The position numbers were made by a program, and so were the translations under genes. A DNA stretch of 64,000 nt, taken from Ruegeria arenilitoris (GTDB lineage: Bacteria > Pseudomonadota > Alphaproteobacteria > Rhodobacterales > Rhodobacteraceae). Positions 34,099-42,640 of this stretch are shown here, piece after piece (positions within the stretch are counted from its first letter, which is position 1; the number at the start of each line of letters is the position of its first letter). The stretch spans positions 528,149 to 592,148 of the forward strand of contig NZ_WQHP01000002.1 in the NCBI RefSeq assembly GCF_013035315.1. Reading direction: 5' to 3'. Below the pieces are notes generated by a model, which was not told where the DNA came from, made no database searches, and was given only the letters and a program-made list of their open reading frames with translations.

Positions 34099-35772
34099 AT
34101 GACCAATATCACTGGCGGCGAGGCCGTCAATCGCGTGCTCAAGGCCAACGGGATCGACACTGTGTTCGGGCTGTTGGGTGGCTCGATGCTGGAACTCTAT
34201 GACGCCATGTATCAGGGCGGCGAGGTCGCCTATGTCGGTGCCCGGGATGAACGCGCGGCGGGACACATGGCGGATGCCTGGGCGCGGATGACTGGCAAAC
34301 CCGGCGTCGTTCTGGGCGCGCAGGCGGGGCCGGGTGTGGTCAATATCGTGACGGCCGTGGCCGAAGCACAACTGGCCTATTCCCCGCTGGTGGTCATTGC
34401 AGGGGCGATCACGCGGGCGGATCAGCACAAGGACACCTTTCAAGAGGTCGATCAGGTGGCGCTGTTTGCCCCGATCTGCAAGCGCTCGGTCATGGTCACC
34501 GACCCGTCGCGCCTTGCGCCGATGCTGGAAGATGCGATCCGGCTGGCCAACTCGGGCCGTCGTGGGCCGGTCGTTTTGCACGTGCCGCGCGATCTGTTTG
34601 CAGCCGAAGTGCCCACGATTGAGCCCGCGCCGGTGAACATCGCACGCCCCGGACCCGCGTCACCCGCAGACGTAGCCGCAATTGCAGAGCTTTTGCACGG
34701 CGCGAAACGCCCGGTGATCTTTGCGGGCGGCGGTTTCAAGTGGGGCCAGGGGCGCGACGCTCTGACCGCTTTGGCCGAGGCGATGGAGATACCGGTCGTC
34801 GCCTCGACCGGTCATGCCGACGTGATGCGCCACGGCCATCCGTGGTTTGCGGGGCAAGCCGGGCCACGCGGAAACCGGGTGGCCAGCCGACTGACGAAAC
34901 AAGCCGATGTGATGGTCGTTCTGGGCGCACGGTTGGGTTTCAACTCGACCTTCCACAGCAATGACTACGTGGGGGCCGAGACCCGCATCGCCCATGTGGA
35001 CATAGATGGATCGGCAGTCGGGCGTTACTTCCCCGCCGAGGTCGCAGTTCAAGCCGATGCGCGCATGACGGCTGAGGCATTGACCGCGGCGACGGCCAGA
35101 CCCAATTGCGATGCCTGGCGCACGCAGTTCAAAGCCGATATGGACAGCCTGCGGGCCGAACGCGCGGAAGAGGCCGTAATCGAGACTCTGCCGATGCATC
35201 CCCGACGCGCGCTGGCTGAGCTTCGCGATGCGCTGCCCACAAACGCGATTGTCACACTGGATACCGGCAATACCTGCCTTCAGGCCGCCGATCGTCTGGC
35301 CCACTACGAACCCCGGTCGCTGATTACTCCGTTGGATTTCGGTCTGGTCGGATTTGGTCTGTCTGCCGCAATTGGTGCCAAAGCGGCGGCACCGGATCGC
35401 CCGGTTGTGGCGGTCATGGGCGACGGCGCTGTGGGCTATACGATGATCGAAATCCAGACCGCCGTCTCCAATGATCTTCCGGTGATTATCGTGGTTCTGG
35501 ATAACGAGGCCTGGGGGGCCGAAAAAGCCTATCAGCAAGAGTTTTATGGCGGCCGTCTGCTGGGCGCGGAAATTCAAAGCCCGCGCTATGACAAATTCGC
35601 GGAGCTATGCGGCGGCAAAGGCATCTGGGTTGATGGTCCGGGCGGCATGGGTCCGGCGTTGACCAAGGCGATAGAGTCCGGGCAAACAACTGTCATACAG
35701 GCAAAAATTGATCCCGGAGCGTTGATGACACTGCGCAAGGATCTGTTCAAATCACCACAGAACGACGCCTGA
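34099..35772 (+). CDS. Thiamine-diphosphate-dependent enzyme, acetolactate-synthase-like
   Basis: 557 residues from the ATG at 34099; the open frame extends into the previous gene. The three ThDP-enzyme domains are visible: a Pyr domain with the catalytic-type Glu in GARDERAAGHMADAWARMTG, a central domain (RPVIFAGGGFKWGQGRDALT), and a PP domain with GDGAVGYTMIEIQTAVSNDL ending at DNEAWG (GDG...N for Mg-ThDP). The family includes acetolactate synthase, benzaldehyde lyase and sulfoacetaldehyde acetyltransferase. Placement after two demethylating dehydrogenases suggests cleavage or ligation of a 2-keto or aldehyde product. Convergent with the AraC gene. Confidence 0.87.
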   Translation: MTNITGGEAVNRVLKANGIDTVFGLLGGSMLELYDAMYQGGEVAYVGARDERAAGHMADAWARMTGKPGVVLGAQAGPGVVNIVTAVAEAQLAYSPLVVIAGAITRADQHKDTFQEVDQVALFAPICKRSVMVTDPSRLAPMLEDAIRLANSGRRGPVVLHVPRDLFAAEVPTIEPAPVNIARPGPASPADVAAIAELLHGAKRPVIFAGGGFKWGQGRDALTALAEAMEIPVVASTGHADVMRHGHPWFAGQAGPRGNRVASRLTKQADVMVVLGARLGFNSTFHSNDYVGAETRIAHVDIDGSAVGRYFPAEVAVQADARMTAEALTAATARPNCDAWRTQFKADMDSLRAERAEEAVIETLPMHPRRALAELRDALPTNAIVTLDTGNTCLQAADRLAHYEPRSLITPLDFGLVGFGLSAAIGAKAAAPDRPVVAVMGDGAVGYTMIEIQTAVSNDLPVIIVVLDNEAWGAEKAYQQEFYGGRLLGAEIQSPRYDKFAELCGGKGIWVDGPGGMGPALTKAIESGQTTVIQAKIDPGALMTLRKDLFKSPQNDA

Positions 35773-35784
35773 GCGCGGACGGAT

Positions 35785-36795
35785 CTACGACTGGACCTCC
35801 GCCCGAAAGGCCGTTGGTGTCATCCCTGTCTGACGCTGGAAAAAGCGTGTGAAATGGGACTTGTCCGAATAGCCCAATAACAGCCCGATGTCGCCCACGG
35901 TCTTGTCGCCGTTTCTAAGGTGTTCCTTGGCGACGTCGACTTTCAGGCGTTTGACCTCGCGCGGCATCGTTGTGCCCTGTTGCCTGAGCGCCTTAACAAG
36001 CCGATCCGCCTGAATGCCCAACAAGTCCGCCACAACCCGCGGTCCCAGATCCGGCTCATCCAGTTTGTCGCGTAACACGGACCTCATCGCTGCAACGACC
36101 GTGACCTGCTCGTCCTGAGGCGCGCTGACATAGGGTTTGGAAGCGGTCTCTGGCGTCAGATTGATGAACAACCAGTTGACGGGAAAACTGATTTGCATAC
36201 CCGGGCTGGTGCCCAGGCCGACCTCGACACCTTTGTAATTGATCGGCAAGCCATTTATGAACCTGCTTTCCCACCGCACGACCGATGGATCCCAGGATTT
36301 ACCAACCACGGCTTGCAGAAGACGGATGTAGATCGCGGCCCCGAAGCCTGTGACTTGTATCGGCGGCACGGCAGGTTCCTGTTGCCGCTCGATCCGATAG
36401 GTCGCCTTGTCTGCATCCACGATCAGCCGGTGACGAACCGAGCTGGATTCCTGCGGCACAAGCCGAACGAAACGGGTGAAGAATTCAAACAGTGTCTTTG
36501 ACTCTTGCTGCGCCTGCGCGAACGGAGGCCAGCCCTGCAAGTCGAACGTCTCCCCAACATGAAGTCCCAGATAGCGGTCTCCTGCCAAATCGGAAAAGGC
36601 ATTCAACAGTCCGTAGACCAGTTCCGAATGCACATACACGGACGGGTCCGACAAAAGCTCGGCTTTCAGCCCGACCTGATCCAACGCGGGCTGGGGATCT
36701 ATCCTGCGCTCAGTGAGGTATTGCAGGAAGGGTCCCGCCAAAGCCAGCCGGACAAAGCCTTCGCTGTGGTCTTGTGGGGTCGAGTTGAAAGGCAT
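35785..36795 (-). CDS. AraC family transcriptional regulator
   Basis: 336 residues from the ATG at 36795 (AGGTGG upstream); a GTG nine bases further out is possible. An arabinose-binding-type N-terminal domain (RRIDPQPALDQVGLKAELLS, YLGLHVGETFDLQGW) and a C-terminal double helix-turn-helix, AKEHLRNGDKTVGDIGLLLG with YSDKSHFTRFFQRQTGMTPT. It diverges from the amidohydrolase/DUF3299/OprB genes and likely controls them. Unlike the truncated relative at 5.5 kb it is complete. Confidence 0.87.
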   Translation of the reverse strand: MPFNSTPQDHSEGFVRLALAGPFLQYLTERRIDPQPALDQVGLKAELLSDPSVYVHSELVYGLLNAFSDLAGDRYLGLHVGETFDLQGWPPFAQAQQESKTLFEFFTRFVRLVPQESSSVRHRLIVDADKATYRIERQQEPAVPPIQVTGFGAAIYIRLLQAVVGKSWDPSVVRWESRFINGLPINYKGVEVGLGTSPGMQISFPVNWLFINLTPETASKPYVSAPQDEQVTVVAAMRSVLRDKLDEPDLGPRVVADLLGIQADRLVKALRQQGTTMPREVKRLKVDVAKEHLRNGDKTVGDIGLLLGYSDKSHFTRFFQRQTGMTPTAFRAEVQS

Positions 36796-36831
36796 GTCAG
36801 CCACCTACAGCTTGAACAAAGCGTTGGGTCA

Positions 36832-36881
36832 GTTGCCATTTTTGACCCCATAATCGGACAACGTAGTGAAAAAGTGGCAAC
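36832..36881. promoter_or_regulatory. Separated inverted repeat GTTGCCA ... TGGCAAC
   Basis: GTTGCCA (36832-36838) and TGGCAAC (36875-36881) lie in the divergent spacer before the amidohydrolase gene, with T- and A-runs next to them. AraC regulators often bind such spaced sites; the call is tentative. Confidence 0.35.
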
Positions 36882-36937
36882 CGGACCAGATGTTTTCAAG
36901 CTAACGTTAGACAAATCTGAATGTAATAAGGTGTATC

Positions 36938-38335
36938 ATGTCCGCATTACGCAGCTCACTTTTTTCGGCGTCGTTCATTGCAGCGACTTTATCCTATGCC
37001 CTGCCCGCCTCGGCTCAGGACGAGACGGCCCCTCAAACGCTGTTTACCAACGTGCATGTCTTCGACGGTGTGAATGAGCAACGCATTGAGAATGCCAGTG
37101 TTCTGGTCGAGGGCAATCTGATCAAGTCCGTCTCAACCGATGCCATTAATGCGCCGAGTGCGAAGGTTATCGACGGTGGCGGACGCACTCTGACACCGGG
37201 CTTTATCGAGAATCACGCGCATCTGATGCTCATGGGGCCATCGATTGCCGAGATGGAAACCAACTCGACCTGGGAGGATTTCGCCATCCACGGGACACGG
37301 ATGGCCGAAATGTACCTGATGCAGGGCTTCACGACCGTTCGCGATGCCGGGGGCGCTGGCGGCGGGCTGCGGCGCGCAATAGACGCCGGCCAGATCGTCG
37401 GCCCCCGCTTTTACCCTTCCGGGGCATTTCTCGGAACACGTGGTGGTCACGCCGATTTCGCATCCTTCACATCTCCGCCGGGCGGGGTGACCAATTTTGG
37501 CACTCTGAATATGGCCCAACAGGTCAACGGTGTTGATGAAATTTACATGTATGGCCGCAACAACTTGCGCATGGGTGCCACGCAACTGAAGTTCATGCAA
37601 TCGGGTGGGGTGATTTCGGCATTCGATCCATGGCAGTTGCTCGCCGGTTCGAAGGAAGAGATTGAGGCCGCTGTTCAGGTTGCCAACGAGTACGGCACCT
37701 ATGTCATGGCACATTCCTACCGCAAAGAAGCGATCATCAATGCCCTGAATGCAGGGGTCAGAACCATTGAACACGGATTTCACTTTGACTGTGAGATTTC
37801 TGCTTTGATGAAAGAAAAAGGAGCGTACATCACGACGAACATCACAGCATTTGATCCAGGCCTACTTGATGTTCCGTCCGTGAAAAACAACCCCAACAGT
37901 TTGAGGAAGGCCAAATCGGCCTCGGCGACCTTCGAAGCCTATATTCCCAGCATGAAGGAATGCCCGGCGCCGCGCGGGTTCCAAACCGATTGCGTGGGCT
38001 CAGTCGAGGCGTGCAACATTCAGATCGCCTACGAGAAGCATCTGAACAACCATTTCTTCGGCCCCTATGCGTCGATGGTAACCTTGACTTCGGTAGGCGG
38101 CGAGATCGCGGCACTTAGCGGTGATTTCATGAACCCCTATCCAGAAGGCAAACTGGGTGTGATCGAAGCAGGCGCCTATGCCGACATCCTACTGATAGAC
38201 GGCAACCCCCTCGAAGACTTCTCGGTCGTCGGCACGGGCGACCAGTGGTTCGGAGCCGACCCGAGACCTGAGAGCCCTGAAACCATTCGACTGATTATGA
38301 AAGATGGTGTGATATACAAAAACACGCTGGAATAA
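36938..38335 (+). CDS. Exported metal-dependent amidohydrolase (imidazolonepropionase/prolidase-like)
   Basis: 465 residues. Signal peptide ending SYALPASAQ, then an amidohydrolase TIM barrel with a complete metal site: HAH at 93-95 (FIENHAHL), a carboxylated-Lys candidate in TQLKFMQSGGV, His in YVMAHSYRKEA and IEHGF, and the catalytic Asp in GFQTDCVGS. The C-terminal beta-sandwich reads GKLGVIEAGAYADILLIDGN. Related enzymes cleave N-acylated amino acids or dipeptides. Export suggests action on an external substrate before uptake. AAGGTG precedes the start; the DUF3299 gene follows 26 bases after its stop, so this is probably one operon. Confidence 0.85.
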   Translation: MSALRSSLFSASFIAATLSYALPASAQDETAPQTLFTNVHVFDGVNEQRIENASVLVEGNLIKSVSTDAINAPSAKVIDGGGRTLTPGFIENHAHLMLMGPSIAEMETNSTWEDFAIHGTRMAEMYLMQGFTTVRDAGGAGGGLRRAIDAGQIVGPRFYPSGAFLGTRGGHADFASFTSPPGGVTNFGTLNMAQQVNGVDEIYMYGRNNLRMGATQLKFMQSGGVISAFDPWQLLAGSKEEIEAAVQVANEYGTYVMAHSYRKEAIINALNAGVRTIEHGFHFDCEISALMKEKGAYITTNITAFDPGLLDVPSVKNNPNSLRKAKSASATFEAYIPSMKECPAPRGFQTDCVGSVEACNIQIAYEKHLNNHFFGPYASMVTLTSVGGEIAALSGDFMNPYPEGKLGVIEAGAYADILLIDGNPLEDFSVVGTGDQWFGADPRPESPETIRLIMKDGVIYKNTLE

Positions 38336-38361
38336 TCGGGACAGACAGCCGGAGAGTGGTT

Positions 38362-39126
38362 ATGGGCAATTGGTTTCGTTTCGCAGTGTTCGCGGGAATG
38401 GTCTGGGGCGCGCAACCCGCCTTTGCGACACCGGGGACGGTGCTTGACTGGACAGACCTGCCGGATCCGTCCGTTCAGGTCTTTGAGGACCCTTATCGCG
38501 ATCTTGGTCCGGAACAGTTCGACGATCTCCTCTACGTCGTTCGCTTGCGCGGCAGGTTGCAGCAGGATGCTGGCAGCGCTGAGGACAGGCAGAAATGGCA
38601 GGAGCTTTTGACCGAGACCGAGGACGCCTTGGCGGACGGAGGGATTGATGTCGACTGGCTGTTGGATCAGCGAGAGGTCGTGACCGAACGGCGCAGAAAG
38701 GCGGGCACCTATGGAAACCCGCAGATCGACGGTCAAACAGTCACTGTGGCAGGGTTTGCCATTCCGGCCCCCGCCGATCCAGACGGGCGACCGGTGGCTT
38801 ATCTGGTGCCGCAGCGCGGAATGTGCAGCCATTTGCCCCCGCCCCCGCCCAACCAGATGATCCGCGTGCGATTGAACGACGATTGGACGCCCAGTTATTT
38901 CCACGAGCCAGTGCGTCTGACAGGCGTCCTGACCATCTCACCGTCCGAACAAAGCATGATGGTCGTGGATGGTTTTATGCCCATGCACGCGACCTTTCAG
39001 CTGGACACGGACAGCGTTGAAACGCTGGAAACGCAGGGCGATCAACTGGAATGGAGCGACAGCGCGGCGGATCGCTTTCGCGCCGCACGGCAACGTAAAA
39101 CAGGTGGAGCACCAACATCCCAATGA
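38362..39126 (+). CDS. DUF3299 domain exported protein
   Basis: 254 residues from the ATG at 38362 (GGAGAG upstream); a GTG six bases earlier is possible. Signal peptide MGNWFRFAVFAGMVWGAQPA, a helical region, then the DUF3299 block with GFAIPAPADPDGRPVAYLVP followed by GMCSHLPPPPPNQMIRV. DUF3299 proteins are small periplasmic or lipoprotein-like domains found near transporters; their role is unknown. The stop overlaps the OprB-like porin start (ATGA), so production is coupled. Confidence 0.8.
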   Translation: MGNWFRFAVFAGMVWGAQPAFATPGTVLDWTDLPDPSVQVFEDPYRDLGPEQFDDLLYVVRLRGRLQQDAGSAEDRQKWQELLTETEDALADGGIDVDWLLDQREVVTERRRKAGTYGNPQIDGQTVTVAGFAIPAPADPDGRPVAYLVPQRGMCSHLPPPPPNQMIRVRLNDDWTPSYFHEPVRLTGVLTISPSEQSMMVVDGFMPMHATFQLDTDSVETLETQGDQLEWSDSAADRFRAARQRKTGGAPTSQ

Positions 39127-40304
39127 TAAGGCCCCTGATTGCTGCGCTTTTGACCTTTGCAACTGTCCAAGCGGCCTCGGCCCAAGGTCTGTCGGGGCCT
39201 TCCTCTGTCGGGGCCGAGCTTGAGCCCGGAGACGGCTTGACCGATCCGCAATATCGATCGGACTTTCCACGCAACATCGCGCCGGGTTGGTTCAATTGGA
39301 AGGATCGGTTGGCTGAAAACGGATTCCGCTTCAACTTTGACTATCTGGCACTGGGCCAAACGTCGGATGCCAATCTTGGAACAGGCGAAGCTGCTGGTGG
39401 TATCGCTAGGTTTTACGGAAACTGGCAGGCGACCGAGCGTGGCTCTGTGACGTTCAAGATCGAGGACAGGCATAGCTATACGGATGTGGCCCCTCAGTTT
39501 CTTGGACTGAATGGAGGGGCTTTGTCGATTACCGGGACCGCGTTCAACGACTCTGGATTGCTTCTCACCAACCTGTTTTGGACGCAGAGGGCCAGCAACG
39601 GTGCATGGACCCTTCAAATCGGGCAGATCGACGTGACGGATTTCGTTGATATCTATGGTCTTGTCAGCCCTTACAGCGGGTTTCAAAACCTTGCGTTCAA
39701 CACCAGCCCAACGATCAACACGCCAAATCAGGGCTTGGGTATTGCCGGGGGCCTGAAGCTCAACAACAACCTGTACCTTGTGGCCAGTTTGGCCGACGCG
39801 AACGCCGACCCGTCTGATCCTAACTTTGACGTTTTCAGTGACGGCAACCTCTTTAAATCGCTCGAGCTTGGGTACACGTCCGGGTTTGATCGTATCTACT
39901 TTGACAACATCCATCTGACGCTTTGGCATGCCGATGCCGCCGACGATGGCTCGCGCGCCGAAGACTATGGCGGGGCGTTTTCAGCCGCTTGGTTCATTGA
40001 CAATAAGTGGATGCCGTTTTTTCGCGCGGGGGTCTCCAAGGGAACTGCAGCGCTTTATCAGCGATCGGTTTCCACCGGCATAGGTTATTATGGTCGAAAC
40101 ACCGACCTTGCCGGGGTGGGCCTGAACTGGGCCGAAGCGCGCGGGATCAGCGGTGATCAGTTCACTGTTGAGGCTTTCTATCGTTTCTCGATCTCTCCGG
40201 GTCTGCAGGTCACGCCGTCTGTGCAGTTCATCTCAAACCCGCTGCAAAACCCGGATCAGGACAGTATCGCACTGTTCGGCCTTAGAACCCGCATCGTGTT
40301 CTGA
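39123..40304 (+). CDS. OprB-family carbohydrate-selective porin-like protein
   Basis: 393 residues. A signal peptide (MIRPLIAALLTFATVQAASA) is followed by an OprB-like body (DRLAENGFRFNFDYLALGQT, RFYGNWQATERGSVTFKIED, SPGLQVTPSVQFISNPLQNP) and a C-terminal strand ending in RTRIVF, the terminal Phe expected of a barrel. OprB porins pass sugars and other small solutes through the outer membrane. With the exported amidohydrolase and the DUF3299 protein it forms a surface-to-periplasm unit. The substrate is not given by sequence. Confidence 0.82.
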   Translation: MIRPLIAALLTFATVQAASAQGLSGPSSVGAELEPGDGLTDPQYRSDFPRNIAPGWFNWKDRLAENGFRFNFDYLALGQTSDANLGTGEAAGGIARFYGNWQATERGSVTFKIEDRHSYTDVAPQFLGLNGGALSITGTAFNDSGLLLTNLFWTQRASNGAWTLQIGQIDVTDFVDIYGLVSPYSGFQNLAFNTSPTINTPNQGLGIAGGLKLNNNLYLVASLADANADPSDPNFDVFSDGNLFKSLELGYTSGFDRIYFDNIHLTLWHADAADDGSRAEDYGGAFSAAWFIDNKWMPFFRAGVSKGTAALYQRSVSTGIGYYGRNTDLAGVGLNWAEARGISGDQFTVEAFYRFSISPGLQVTPSVQFISNPLQNPDQDSIALFGLRTRIVF

Positions 40305-40686
40305 GGCCGTTTTCCACGCGCGACATCGGGCTCAGCCGAAGACGTTCTTGTTTGATTGTGGTGGTGCCTATCGCACAGCACACCCAGCTAGAGCATCGGC
40401 GGTTTCGGTCCGGTCGCGCGCGCTTCAGCACTCGACTGGCTGATTTTTGATGCCCCATAGAAATCAGGGGCACCTGTTCATTGGCTTTGGTAAATCGCGG
40501 ATGTGTTGCGGGTGTTTCTTGCACGTAAAGAAGTTTGAAGACGGTGGTCATCATGCCGATAGATCGGCAAGCCCGCCGCTGTGCGGTTGGCATCTGCGCA
40601 ACGCCCTATGGTCGCTTTTTCCGTTGCCCGATTGTTGCTGACGGTCGCTGCGCAGAATATACAAGGCATTGTCGAGGAGTAACAAA
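40305..40686. other. Intergenic region upstream of the XRE-cupin regulator
   Basis: About 380 bases, GC-rich, with only short frames that show no domain. It should contain the end of the porin transcript and the promoter of the regulator, which has AGGAG at the expected distance from its ATG at 40687. No clear hairpin terminator or palindrome was found. Confidence 0.45.
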
Positions 40687-41325
40687 ATGGCGGACAAACC
40701 AAAGTCGGAGGCGACCGCGCGAGGTAAATCCGCTGGGCGAAATGCAGGCATCGGGCACGAGATCCGAGCAATGCGGCGCGCCATGGGAATGACGTTGAAC
40801 GACTGTGCCGAGGCCGCCTCGCTTTCGGTAGGATTCCTCAGCCTTGTCGAGCGCGGTCAAAAGCAACCCTCGTTGGAAGCACTGCAACGCATCAGTGCCG
40901 CCTTGGGCGTCGAAATCGGCTGGTTGTTCCCGCCCTCGCCAAACGATGATCCGATCGAAAACCAGTATATTGTGCGAAAAGGTTTTAGGCGGCGCATCGA
41001 TTATTCGCGGCTGTCCGGCACCGACTATCTTGGCGAGGTCGACTATCTGCTGTCTCCGTCAGTCGATGGCCAACTGGCCATGTCGCTGATGCAGTTCTCG
41101 CCCGGAGGACATTCCGGCGACAACCCTCTGTCCCATGAGGGCGAAGAAGTCGGCTATGTGCTGTCCGGTCAGCTGACCCTTGAGGTGGATGGCCATACAT
41201 TCGTGTTGGAGGAAGGCGACAGTTTCGGTTTTCCCGGACACAAGCCGCATCGGTACTGCAACAAAGGAATGGCCGATTTGCAGATCATACACACCAACAC
41301 GCCGGTCATTATGAAGGCCCGTTAA
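40687..41325 (+). CDS. XRE-family regulator with C-terminal cupin domain
   Basis: 212 residues from the ATG at 40687 (AGGAG eight bases upstream). Helix-turn-helix at about 25-80 (IRAMRRAMGMTLNDCAEAAS, LSVGFLSLVERGQKQPSLEA) and a cupin sensor domain (SHEGEEVGYVLSGQLTLEVD, GDSFGFPGHKPHRYCN). Such regulators often control polyamine, betaine or amino-acid catabolism by sensing a small ligand in the cupin. It converges with the Rieske gene. The palindrome at 42578-42603 between the Rieske and dehydrogenase genes is the best candidate site. Confidence 0.85.
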   Translation: MADKPKSEATARGKSAGRNAGIGHEIRAMRRAMGMTLNDCAEAASLSVGFLSLVERGQKQPSLEALQRISAALGVEIGWLFPPSPNDDPIENQYIVRKGFRRRIDYSRLSGTDYLGEVDYLLSPSVDGQLAMSLMQFSPGGHSGDNPLSHEGEEVGYVLSGQLTLEVDGHTFVLEEGDSFGFPGHKPHRYCNKGMADLQIIHTNTPVIMKAR

Positions 41326-41331
41326 ACTGGG

Positions 41332-42534
41332 TTATGCCGGTAAATCTTCGCCGTCCGCCATCAGCTCAATGATCTTTTGCGAATAGCTGAGCGTTGGCCC
41401 CTCCCAATGCGGTGAGAGACGGCCACCATCATAGCCTGAACATCTGCGGCCCTGCTGCAGCCCTTTGAGAACAAAAATATCCTCTTTGTTCAGGTCATCC
41501 CACATCTGGATGAGATCGGTACGTTCTTTTTCGTACCTCTCACCCGTCGCGGCTTCGTCGCCGATGACGAACACATGCAGTTCTTCCCGGCAATGGTCGG
41601 GCGCTTCGGGATAGGCGACAAGCACCGTGAACTGGTCCGGGTAAACCTCGACTGCGAAATGCGGCATGGTCAGGAACCACTGCCCTTTCATGCTGTCCTC
41701 TTCCGAGAGCCCTGGATAATGCGGCAGGCCCATGCCGCGCCCCTCTTCCAGCTTCGGAAAGCGATAGCCGTTGACGAAGGTACTGCCGCGCCACTCACCG
41801 GACCAGCGCACATCCATCGGCGCAAACTCGAGCAGACGGGGGTGAAGGGCGAAGACATGGTAGCCTTCCATGTAATTTTCATAGACCAGCTTCCAGTTGG
41901 CCTCGACGTCAAAATCCCGTTTGCCCGCCCATCGGATTGCGGACAGGTCATACCCTCTGAGTTGGTCCAGAACGGGCTTCATCCAAACGTCTAAAGGCTC
42001 AGCCGTACCCGAGACGTTGATGAACAGGCAACCAAAGAACTCTTCAACCCGAACCGGGATCAGATTCAGTTTGTCTCCGCCGCCATCCTTGAAAATCCCG
42101 GCTTCATTCGGGCCGTCAAAATGCGGACGGGCGCGCAGTTTGCCATCCAGCCCGTAGGCCCAACGGTGATAAGGGCAAGTGAGCGTCGCCTTTTTGCACG
42201 GTTCGGTAACCAACTGCATGCCCCTGTGGCGGCAAACGTTCTGAAACCCCCGAATGACACCGTCGCGCCCGTGGACCAGAACAATCGGCGTACCGGCAAT
42301 TTCGATCGGTTTCATGGCACCGGGATCAGCGATCTCGGCCCGCGCGCCTGCAAACACCCAGGATCGCCGAAAGATCAGTTCCTGCTCCATCTGGAACCAT
42401 TCTTCGGACCAGTAGGCTTGGTTGGGCAGGCCTGCGGCCCGATCAATGGATCGAAACAGCTGTGCGTACCCTTCTTCCCCGAGGATACGACGCATACGGT
42501 CAAGGTTGGTCTCCTTGGGGACTGCTCCGTTCAT
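41332..42534 (-). CDS. Rieske non-haem iron oxygenase, alpha subunit (GbcA/Stc2-like group)
   Basis: 400 residues from the ATG at 42534 (GGAG eight bases upstream). Rieske [2Fe-2S] ligands C101-x-H103 and C120-x2-H123 (NVCRHRGMQ, TCPYHRW). The mononuclear iron site has H226 and H231 in NWKLVYENYMEGYHVFALHP and a late Asp/Glu in DLNKEDIFVL. Size and spacing fit oxygenases that demethylate quaternary amines such as glycine betaine or stachydrine, or that hydroxylate carnitine. No ferredoxin-type reductase is encoded in the window, so electrons must come from elsewhere. It diverges from the FAD/GcvT dehydrogenase at 42.6 kb. Confidence 0.85.
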   Translation of the reverse strand: MNGAVPKETNLDRMRRILGEEGYAQLFRSIDRAAGLPNQAYWSEEWFQMEQELIFRRSWVFAGARAEIADPGAMKPIEIAGTPIVLVHGRDGVIRGFQNVCRHRGMQLVTEPCKKATLTCPYHRWAYGLDGKLRARPHFDGPNEAGIFKDGGGDKLNLIPVRVEEFFGCLFINVSGTAEPLDVWMKPVLDQLRGYDLSAIRWAGKRDFDVEANWKLVYENYMEGYHVFALHPRLLEFAPMDVRWSGEWRGSTFVNGYRFPKLEEGRGMGLPHYPGLSEEDSMKGQWFLTMPHFAVEVYPDQFTVLVAYPEAPDHCREELHVFVIGDEAATGERYEKERTDLIQMWDDLNKEDIFVLKGLQQGRRCSGYDGGRLSPHWEGPTLSYSQKIIELMADGEDLPA

Positions 42535-42577
42535 TTTCCGTCTCCGAATCAAGTCGCCTGTCTGAAAGTATCCTTTT

Positions 42578-42603
42578 GGAAAAATTATGGACAAAATTTT
42601 TCC
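42578..42603. promoter_or_regulatory. 9-bp inverted repeat in the Rieske/dehydrogenase divergent spacer
   Basis: GGAAAAATT (42578-42586) and AATTTTTCC (42595-42603), perfect arms with an 8-base spacer, 44 bases from the Rieske start and 38 bases before the dehydrogenase start. The best candidate operator for the nearby XRE-cupin regulator. Confidence 0.6.
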
Positions 42604-42640
42604 TTGAGGAATGGTTTTCCCAGGAAGCGTGGAGTTGAAA

